Source: Candidatus Enterococcus wittei (lineage in GTDB: Bacteria > Bacillota > Bacilli > Lactobacillales > Enterococcaceae). From it: 64,000 nucleotides of DNA. This document shows, one piece after another, positions 8,855-18,100 of this stretch (position 1 is its first letter; each line of letters starts with the position of its first letter). Made by a program: the position numbers and the translations under genes. Location: positions 523,162 through 587,161 of the forward strand of contig NZ_NGMO01000001.1 in the NCBI RefSeq assembly GCF_002140175.1. The letters run 5' to 3'. Under the pieces are notes generated by a model. That model had not been told where the DNA came from and ran no database searches. It saw nothing but the letters and a program-made list of their open reading frames with translations.

Positions 8855-10042
8855 CTACGCTTCAATTTCAGTCACAATCCCAGAGCCAACTGTTCGACCA
8901 CCTTCACGGATCGAAAATGTCGTACCTTTTTCAATGGCAACTGGATGGATTAAGTCCACATTGATCGTTACATTGTCACCAGGCATTACCATTTCTGTTC
9001 CTTCTGGCAAAACAATCGTTCCTGTTACATCTGTCGTACGGAAGTAAAATTGTGGACGATAATTATTAAAGAATGGCGTATGTCGTCCACCTTCCTCTTT
9101 AGTTAACACATACACTTCTGCTTTGAATTTCGTATGTGGTGTAATGGATCCTGGTTTTGCAATCACTTGGCCCCGTTCAATGTCTTCACGTTGGATCCCT
9201 CGCAGTAATATCCCCACATTATCACCTGCTTCTCCGTAATCCAATGTTTTACGAAACATTTCTACACCCGTAACAATCGCTTTTTGAGTTGTTGGTTTAA
9301 TTCCGACGATTTCAATTTCATCCCCTACACGGACTGAACCACGATCGATTCTTCCAGATGCAACTGTTCCGCGACCAGTAATAGAAAAAACATCTTCCAC
9401 TGGCAATAGCAGTGGTTTATCTGTGTCACGTTCTGGTGTTGGGATAGATCGATCTACCGTATCCATCAGCTCGGTAATTGCTGCTTGAGCTTCTTCATCC
9501 CCTTGCAAAGCTTTTAAAGCAGACCCTTTGATAACTGGTATATCATCACCAGGAAAGCCATATTCACTTAGCAATTCACGTACTTCCATTTCAACAAGAT
9601 CAATCAACTCTTCGTCATCGACCAAATCAACTTTGTTCAAGAAAACAATTAAATGTTTCACTCCTACTTGTCTAGACAATAAAATGTGTTCTCGCGTTTG
9701 TGGCATTGGACCATCCGTCGCAGAGACGACTAAAATTGCACCGTCCATTTGCGCTGCCCCTGTAATCATATTTTTGACATAATCAGCATGTCCTGGTGCG
9801 TCAATATGAGCATAGTGCCGTTTTTCTGTTTCATACTCGACATGGGCCGTATTGATCGTTATCCCACGTTCTCGTTCTTCTGGAGCTGCATCGATACTTG
9901 CGTAGTCCTGAGGATTTGCTAAGCCTTTTTTCCCTAAAACGGTGGTAATCGCAGCAGTCAATGTTGTCTTTCCGTGGTCAACATGTCCAATGGTCCCAAT
10001 ATTTACATGTGGTTTACTTCTATCGTAATGTTCTTTTGCCAT
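8855..10042 (-). CDS. tuf: Translation elongation factor Tu, extra streptococcal-type copy (tufB)
   Basis: 395 aa, full-length EF-Tu, which delivers aminoacyl-tRNA to the ribosome. GTPase motifs are present: [16 protein letters not shown] and NKVD, followed by domains 2 and 3 and the usual C-terminus [11 protein letters not shown]. The ATG at 10042 follows AGGAGG at good spacing. The gene stands alone, outside an str operon (no rpsL, rpsG or fusA beside it). Its wording ([34 protein letters not shown]) is like Streptococcus and Lactococcus and unlike the usual enterococcal TufA. This fits the second tuf gene reported as horizontally acquired in the E. faecium group. It has its own strong promoter. 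Confidence 0.95.
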   Translation of the reverse strand: MAKEHYDRSKPHVNIGTIGHVDHGKTTLTAAITTVLGKKGLANPQDYASIDAAPEERERGITINTAHVEYETEKRHYAHIDAPGHADYVKNMITGAAQMDGAILVVSATDGPMPQTREHILLSRQVGVKHLIVFLNKVDLVDDEELIDLVEMEVRELLSEYGFPGDDIPVIKGSALKALQGDEEAQAAITELMDTVDRSIPTPERDTDKPLLLPVEDVFSITGRGTVASGRIDRGSVRVGDEIEIVGIKPTTQKAIVTGVEMFRKTLDYGEAGDNVGILLRGIQREDIERGQVIAKPGSITPHTKFKAEVYVLTKEEGGRHTPFFNNYRPQFYFRTTDVTGTIVLPEGTEMVMPGDNVTINVDLIHPVAIEKGTTFSIREGGRTVGSGIVTEIEA

Positions 10043-10177
10043 AATTAACAAACCTCCTATAGTTTCTACGCACTGAATATTTCAGTCCTTTTTTGTCCAC
10101 TTTCATTCGACGTCTTTTTGAATGATTCAAAGAAAAAACATCTACCTTACTTTTTGTAAGTAATGAACAATCCCTAT

Positions 10178-10205
10178 TATACGTCAAAGTTAGTCAAAGT
10201 CAATC
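10178..10205 (-). promoter_or_regulatory. Promoter of tuf
   Basis: Minus strand: -35 TTGACT (10205-10200), 16-base spacer, -10 TATAAT (10183-10178). The -35 region holds three spaced copies of TTGAC. The leader to the start codon is about 130 bases, AT-rich, with a short hairpin. Confidence 0.75.
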
Positions 10206-10261
10206 ATGTTGCATCGACCATCTCCCAATTCAGCAATCCATGTACCATTTCTACAAAGATT

Positions 10262-11215
10262 TCAATTATTTTCAGTTGATCCACGTAGTTTACCAACCTC
10301 TTCAAATCCTGCTCCAGTACCTCTCTGATGAAAAATTTGCTTTTTATTTTTGATTAATGTCACGATGATCTCTGTACTGGCTTTTTCGCGAATGACGCGA
10401 TTCATCAGACCATTTTCTGGTGCCATTAGAAGATGTCCCACCTTTTGTAATACTTCAATTTTCAATTCAAGTTTGCTTTGCCTGATCCTAATAACTAAAT
10501 AATCGCCCTCTTGATAGATGTTTCGAATCTTTGCACCGTAATAAGTAGCCAACCGATATTCTTCATCCTCGATTTGTAATACTGAAATAATTCCCAAAAA
10601 ATGGAATCCAAGAAATGGAATCTCTGCTGCTGAAAAGAAAAAGCGCGCTGTTGGTGTATCAAATTGATTACACTGTGCCCATAAGTAGGCAGAAGGAAAA
10701 GAACTTCCCCAGTCTTTCTCCAAATAGCCATTGCCATGGGTAAAATCAATTGTTTTTCCGTTCCAAATCAAATTCCCCTTCAAGGAATGGTTCATGCTTA
10801 GTATGCCATGGTAACATTCCATAAAAGAAATATAAGAAAACGGCCCCATGATACTAGGTGTATAACGGCCTCTTTGTAATGAAGAAAAATCACCATAATG
10901 AATGGTTCCCTTGACGGTTAGACGAGGACTAGATAAAGAAAGAGACATCCCCTCTTCACTAAATTCATTCTCTCCGATTTTTATAAGCAATTGCTCCTCA
11001 CATACCATAAGTTGCTCATGGTCAAAAAAGAAACACTCTGAATAATCATGGCTGATTACTTGAATAAATGGATACGTCTCATCATTTTCTGCTATTGAAT
11101 ACCCTGGGATAAAAGAATAGACTTCATCTCCAATTTGATGTTTAAAATACCAGCCTTCAAAAAAAGGCGTTTTTTTCTTGTATCCTTGAAAAAATTTATC
11201 TGTTGGAATCATCAT
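10262..11215 (-). CDS. Tocopherol-cyclase-like protein
   Basis: 317 aa. The sequence carries the marks of the tocopherol cyclase-like (PF14249) fold: FFEGWYFKHQ near the N-terminus, GPFSYISFMECYHGI in the middle and GNGYLEKDWGSSFPSAYLWAQ. Enterococci do not make tocopherol, so the substrate is unknown; bacterial relatives of this family are mostly uncharacterised. There is no signal peptide or transmembrane helix, so it is probably cytoplasmic. GGGGGT lies just before ATG 11215; the adjacent ATG 11212 is also possible. It is monocistronic, with tuf downstream behind its own promoter. Confidence 0.72.
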   Translation of the reverse strand: MMIPTDKFFQGYKKKTPFFEGWYFKHQIGDEVYSFIPGYSIAENDETYPFIQVISHDYSECFFFDHEQLMVCEEQLLIKIGENEFSEEGMSLSLSSPRLTVKGTIHYGDFSSLQRGRYTPSIMGPFSYISFMECYHGILSMNHSLKGNLIWNGKTIDFTHGNGYLEKDWGSSFPSAYLWAQCNQFDTPTARFFFSAAEIPFLGFHFLGIISVLQIEDEEYRLATYYGAKIRNIYQEGDYLVIRIRQSKLELKIEVLQKVGHLLMAPENGLMNRVIREKASTEIIVTLIKNKKQIFHQRGTGAGFEEVGKLRGSTENN

Positions 11216-11444
11216 ATTCTACCCCCAAGTTCAAATATATCTATTTTATCATGCTTCGTTGTATGTTCTTTTTAATACGCTCATACCTATCTTTTTTACT
11301 GTTTTCAATGAAATAGTTTTTTTTGTAAAATAAATCCTCCTAAAAAGGTAGAATAATAACTGTCTTTTGAAATTGGAAGGCTTGAAGATTTTTCCTTTTT
11401 TGTCTGAATGAACTTTTATTTACTATTTTCTATAACCTCTGAAT

Positions 11445-11612
11445 GAAAGAGGCTGGTACAGAAGTGTTTAGCTCTGACAAATAAGAAGAGATTCACGAAA
11501 ATTGCTTTTCAAATTTTTGTGAATTTCGGCTTATTTTCGAAGGAGCTGTTTCTGATTCCGCCGTTTATACGTATTTAGAGCGTGAAACAGAGTAAATAAT
11601 ACTTTTGTTACA
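11445..11612 (-). repeat. Dispersed intergenic repeat, copy 1
   Basis: About 168 bases. Its reverse complement contains GCTCTAAATACGTATAAACG followed by GGAATCAGAAACAGCTCCTTCGAAAATAAGCC in pieces, and ends in a GTACCAGCCTCTTTC-like tail. Copies 2 (29470-29627) and 3 (52790-52909) carry the same order of blocks in the opposite orientation. It contains several self-complementary stretches. Confidence 0.75.
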
Positions 11613-11806
11613 CGTTCGATAATGAATTCCTAAGTATCACATGACTAAGTATAATTATCACTCTAGCATTTCATCAAAAAAAATTAGGAGATGATAAAAA
11701 AACTTAAGACGATCAAAAAATCGAAAAAGATCGTGCTAAATCAAAACACCTATCGATTTTCTATTTTATCTTACAATTTTTTTTGTGATATAATCGTTCG
11801 TAAACT

Positions 11807-11858
11807 TAAATAAAGCCACCCACTTAACTATTTTGGAGTGATTGGGTAGCTTTATTTA
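11807..11858. terminator. Bidirectional terminator downstream of the giant gene
   Basis: AAATAAAGC and ACCCA pair with GGGT and GCTTTATTT across a short AT loop; A-runs and T-runs flank both sides. It is about 300 bases past the giant gene's stop and is the first good terminator for it. Confidence 0.7.
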
Positions 11859-12154
11859 AAACTACTAAAAAATAAAATATTCAGTATATCGCTATGTAGT
11901 TGATACTAGTATCTTCATTCATTATCTCAAGCATTTAGTCGATTTTCTGTAGGTTGTATTGCAGATCAACTACTACTTTTATAAAAACACAGGTAATAGA
12001 TAATTTACTTTCGAACTTTAGTTAGATGGAAAGAAGATTCCCGAAATTTGATGATTCATCTGAAATCCAAAGGGACGTTTAATTCTTCAAGTAAACGACC
12101 AAGCCACTATTCATGAAGCTTTCTATCTACGTACATGACTGATAAAAGCATACA

Positions 12155-15100
12155 CTACTTGATTAACATGGTGAAACTTTGCAGGTTTTTGCTTGATTGC
12201 TGGTTGCGCCTACTCTCATTTAACACCTCACATATTTTTTTACCTTGGTCCACAAGATTGAAAAAACTTTTCTGTGTTATGTTATTGGTCAGTTCTATAC
12301 TCTGCGAATCACCGAAGTTAGTTGATCTCTCAACTACTTCCCTTTTTTCTCTTCCCTCACTCGACTGAGTCGTACTACCGTTAGATATTACACTTGTCTG
12401 ATCAAGAATGTCGGCTGTCTGTTCTTGTGTCTGCTCCAATTGAATACTCTCAAAAGAGTCCAACTTGGTTATATAATGCAGTGTGCTTAATACAGCTATT
12501 AATCCATCTCCTAGCTTCACATCATTAAGACTTCTAGCTACACGAAGTTTCCCTTCGAAATCTCTTTCTTCGGCAAAATCCCTGATGATCGTCATCAACA
12601 TTTCCGCATCAATGATCTGCAAGTTCACCCGTAACAGATCATTTCGAGCAATTTCTTCTCTTACAGTTCTTTTAGATAATTCTACCTTATTTTGATGCCA
12701 AGCTAATTGATCCACAAATGCTTGAAACCCGGTTGATTCAAAAATTGTTCCATATTTTTTATCATAATCTTCCAACATCTCTTGCCCACTCTTTATCTTA
12801 AATAACATAGCCCTCTTATAGGTCATGAGGTCTTGTGTATCAGAAACAATATGACTTGTTTCATGAAGGAGCACTTCACTTTTAGGTGTCTTTAATTCTC
12901 GACCTGGATCATAATTTGGCTTTAAGTAAAAAGCATCAACGAAAAAGTTTATCCGACATTCTGGATCATAATCTGTTACTATTGCCAAAGCATGGATGCC
13001 GCTATCATACTTTGAACGATATTTCTGCGGGCCACTTTCCTGAATTAAATCAGTGGAAGTCATCAAAATATTTTCATAATCCCAGTCCGCAGTTTTTTGA
13101 AGGAATTGTTTCCCTTTTTTGGAAGAATCTAACAATCGGTTAACAGCCTCCTTCAAGATAACTTCTTGGTTGGGTGCATTATCCAATCTAAACATTTTGA
13201 TCAAATATTGACCTTGTGGGCTATCTGCGATTTTTTCTTTCGTTAACAGCTCTTGACACAACTCTAGTGTCTTTTGAAAATGACTCTGTGCTTTTGGAAA
13301 TTCTTTTAACAGATCTTTTCGAAATAAGTCGATATATTCTGGTACATTTTCTGACTTTATTCCACCATACACTCGGAAAACAGGATCCGGCTTTTTGGGT
13401 AAAGTACGAAAAATCACTTTCAAAATAGCCTCTTTAGCCCATTTTGGATCATTAAAAACAACAGGTTTTGCTATTGGAAGAAAGGCAGTTATTGGATCCA
13501 AAGACACACTGTCATCTTCAACTCTTTTGATTACACTTTTATCCTCAGCACTACCAAAATTAATAGCCTGTCTAAATTCATTCCATTCCTCACCTCTTCC
13601 AGGTGCCTCTGGAACGGTATTATAAGGTGGAAGATCCAATTTCTCATTTCCCTGTATAGTGGCTCCCTGCGAAGTGGCACCTTGCGAGCTTTCCGGTTCT
13701 CCTTCTTTTGATGTTGCTTCCTCGCTAACAGAAGCTTCTTTCCATCTCTCTTTTTCTAAAGCCGTTTCAAAACGGAATTGTTCATTTTCAGAATCAAAGA
13801 TCAAAACTGTTATCGGCTGAAGAGCATCTTTTTTCACTAAATGATACCGATCTCCATTCTTATGTAACAAAATCAACGGAATATAGTGATTATTGATCTT
13901 GATGTAGGATCTCCCTGAAGCATTCCACATTAACCCTTTCTCTCGGGATCCAGAAAGAACACTTGGATCTTTCGTGGATTCAAACTTATCTATCATTTTA
14001 TTGATTTCCTCTTCTAGCACTTTTGATACATAGGGAGAAGTAGCTGGTTCAAAAAACCATTCTTTTCCATTGTAGCTCACTGGAAAAACGTTCTCCCCTT
14101 CACACACATCATAACGTACACCTTGTTCATCAATCGCCGTGATTCGAACTGGAATAGTATGATCTTTCATTTTAATATAATACTTTGCTTCTTCTCCTTC
14201 TTTCTTTACAGTGATAATTTCCCCCTCGCCATAAGCTGCCGGATTCACATTTGGTTCAATGACAGTCACTTGAGACTCGTCTAGTTTAACCGATAATCGA
14301 TCAATCAGAGCCACCTGTTCTTCCGTAAATGAAGCAGGTTCGACAAAACGTTCTAAGCGCTTACTTTTCAACATAAAAGGAACACCATAGACCGTTCCAG
14401 TCGCCAGATTCGTCACATGTCTATACAAATGGTCCGGCATTTTTTTCACTGCAATTTCCGGTCCATCTCCTGGTAATTTTGCTAACACTACATCTTTAGG
14501 CAAAGAAGGTGTTTCCTTTACAAAGTCCGCCAATTTCTGCAAAGTTTGTCTCACCTCTCTTCTTACCCAAAATTCATTTCTCAAGTAGATTAATTCCTTG
14601 ACCACAAATTTCCCTCCACTGCTCGCCAATTCAATTCCCGGATCGAGATAGCGTAGGATACTTTTTAAAACTGCCTTCACTTCTACGACCTTTGGTGTGA
14701 AGCGTGCTCCTTGATAGATTGCATTTTTTACTCCTCCTGTGGCAATGGCTCTTGCCAGCCCAAGGGCAAAACGTGTATTGAGGGCTGTGATTTGCCCAAT
14801 GATTGGGATTAAAAGAACGGCATCGATGACACAAGAAGGAACCGCCTGACTAGCATCTTGGTTGGCGATTCCCGTAATACAATCATAAAATGGGATCAGA
14901 TGTTTGATGAAATCCCATGCTTGTTCACTATAAGATTTGTCATTACCTGATTTATAAAGCTCATCATACAAGGCATCACTGTGTTTTTGGCTGAATAAAT
15001 CAATCAGCTCTTGCATCTCCATTCCCTGAGAGTTCTTCATGCTCTGTTGCTGATGAGTGGAAAAATTAAAGTAACGATCGTCTATTTGAATCCCATTGCC

Positions 15101-18100
15101 AACTTTTTTGTACCCTTGTCCCCAAATCTCCGGATGGTCCAGTAGTCCATATTTGAGGTATAACAGTGGATTTTTATCTACTCGGTAGAAAACATACCCC
15201 CCATCTTCCTCTAGTTTTTTTAGTGCGTACCAACGTTCTTCATTTCCTTTGACCGCCACAAATAAATCAGTATTAGTCAGCTTAAGCCTCGTACGAAAGG
15301 CGGCAGGAACGTAGCCTTTCACTGAGGTACTTGGAGCTGTATATACGGTATGTTCCAACTCGGCATTGGCTTTATAAAGTTGAGTTCTTGAAGAAAAAAT
15401 AAACTGCAGTTCTTTGGGATCAAATGCCTTCAGCGCAAGCTCAATCAACTTTTGATCAAACGCATAATACTTATCTGATACGGCTTTAGTCAATTTTTTG
15501 TACTTATCGTCTAAAATAGGCGCTGTATAGCGCGTGGGGCAAGGTTGTGAGCCACTAAGATATAATTCTTCGAGGGCGAAATTGAGTGAGGGGGCTCCAA
15601 GTGCAATACACTTTTCTACCTCTTCTGATGCTAAGGCTCCTTTACGACGCCAGTTAAGGACCTCTTCTTGATAAAGATTGTACAAATCATTGAGGGTTAC
15701 TTGGTCTTCCATCAGCTTGAAGTATCCATTTTGCCAATATCCGATAAAAGTCTGAAGGGCTACTTCTTTATAATTCCCTTTCTCTAAGGATTCCCGTAAG
15801 ACATCTGGTGCGAGCTGTGCCGTGGCAAGTAAAGCAGGGGTAAGCAAGTAAGACAATGCTTCCGGACTCTTCACACTATTTTTACTGACTGTCTCCAAAA
15901 AAAATGTGCCAATCATCCGAATCTCTGTTTGTTCAAAGTGTGTCCGAACTCCTTCATCCTCTAGTAACTTTGTCCCCATCAGTTGCATCAATAGACCATA
16001 GTCAGAAATCAACAATTCATCTGTCAAAGCACCTTTCTCAAGAAAATAATTCGGCAATACCTCTTTAAGTAACAGCCCCCATAGGTTATTAATAATGGCA
16101 TCTCCTTCTTTAGCAATATTAATAGAACGTGAAGTAAGGAGACCTGATTTTCTCAACTTATCAGCTTCAAATAACTTTCTAAGACTACCAATAGTAAATT
16201 GAGAAGGTTCGGGAGAATCAAGGATCTGCTTAACCATAAAGACTTCCACCGAACTCCCCAACACATTTTCAAACACCCATTTCATGAGAGTTAATTTTGC
16301 ATCCTTATCGGAGATCTTTTCACCTTCTTCTCCTCCGTAGAGTTTCAATTCTTTTAGGATCACTTTCGTTAATGGTTGAAGCTTTTCAGATTGCAACACC
16401 ATTTCACTATTATCTTTGGTGAACCATTTCCCCATCGCAGTTAATATTTTCTCTTTGTTTGAGGTTCCCGTTAGTAATCCTTCTTGAAGAAAAAATTGGG
16501 CTACTTTGTCCAATATATTAGGGTCACGCCAATTAGGCGCATGATACTTAAACTCCGATCTCTCACTAATGACCGAAGGTGAGGTACTCGTTGTTTCTGT
16601 TTGTTCATCTATCGTTGGTTCAGTGGTAGTTAAAGTAGGCGTCTCAATTTCAATCGTATCATAAAGCCATTTCATAAAGGTTTCTTTTGCTTCTTCCTCC
16701 GAAATATTCGCATCTTCTTTTTTTCCTAAAATGAGATTCGCTAATTTTTTTACTTTCATGAAATCGACGAACACTTTGCCTTTTACTTGCATTGTCGCCC
16801 AGTACGCTGCTTTCTCCACGAGTTCGTTGGGCTTGGAAGCATCCACATTAATTCCCTTTGTCAATAAGAAAGCAATGATTTTTTTTAATGTTTCCTCTTT
16901 TTGTTCTCCTGGTGACTTAGTTGGTTCTACATCGCTTGCTCCCTCCTTTAAAAGACTCTCACTACTTCTACTTGCACTATTGCTAAGTAGAAATATCTCA
17001 ACTTTTTCTTTCCTATCCTCATTCATCACAATTTCACTTTTCTTAATTATTCCCATATCACTAACTTCCTTATAGGTATAATCAGCTTGCGCATTATTAT
17101 TTTCCCATTGAAGCAAGAGATGTCGTGCTTTTATAACTGTCACATCTTTCACTTCAAGTCCATACTCCTTTTGAAGTAATTCTGCCACTTGCTTTTCTCT
17201 TGCCTCAATAATCGCATAGGTTTCTCCTCCAAGGATCCATTGTTGCATACCACGAACAATTTCTCTTGGGGATTCTTCTTTAAAAGGAACTTTGTGATCG
17301 ATGAGAAATTTTTTTATTGCTTGATTCACCACGGGAGTTTTCTTCCGATTTTCAAAAAGGAGCAGATTATAATAGATCAGGCCGATTGGTTTAGACTGAG
17401 GAATGGACGGCTTGCGACCATTGATAAAGTCGGCAAAGATTTGCTTGTGTTCATTTTTATAGCGATTATAATAAATATCTTCAGCCCCTTCTGATTTAGA
17501 GAGCTGATGATAAACCGTCTGGAGAGTGATTTGTTTGTAGGTATAGCCTTCTAAAAAGGTATTGATTTTCCATTGCATCAGGATGGCTTGTATTTTTCTT
17601 GAGGATAACGTCTCTCCTAATCGGACATTTTCCACCCCGTAAGCATTTAATATGAAATATACCAAGTATTCCTTTCTAGCTAATTTGTCATAAGTTCCAT
17701 TATTCCCCATTTCGAGCCATTGTTGCTTTGCTTTTTCTAGTTTCACTCCTGTAGTTTTATTGACTTTAATTCCTTCCTTAGTAAAAAAGCCTTTCATCTT
17801 TTTATTGACTTCAAGAGTTTCATTCCGCTTTAGATAAAGGACTAGATCATAATAGAAGTTGGGGAGAGGTTCTGGATAACGTGTCGAAGGAACAAAATTA
17901 TTCGTAATATCTTTATCGATTTTTTCTACTTGTGCTATTTCGGGTTCATTAAAGGTGAAATTTTTGAATGCATTGTTGTTTATCCATTGATATACCCCAG
18001 CTTCTGCAAGATAATTGGAAAGTCCTTCCGTATCATAGCCAATTTCCTGAAGAATGATATGTGCAATTTTTTCCCTTCTGTTTAGTACTTCAGCTTCTTC

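Larger units (their letters stand above)
11216..12154. other. Long intergenic region between the giant gene and the tocopherol-cyclase-like gene
   Basis: 939 bases. It holds a copy of the dispersed repeat (11445-11612) and a bidirectional terminator (11807-11858). The part 11860-12150 has no supported ORF. I looked for transposase or recombinase remnants on both strands and could not recognise any. Confidence 0.5.

Noticed and set aside
11860..12150. Possible remnant of a transposase or recombinase downstream of the giant gene
   Set aside because: All frames are broken by stops and no motif could be recognised.
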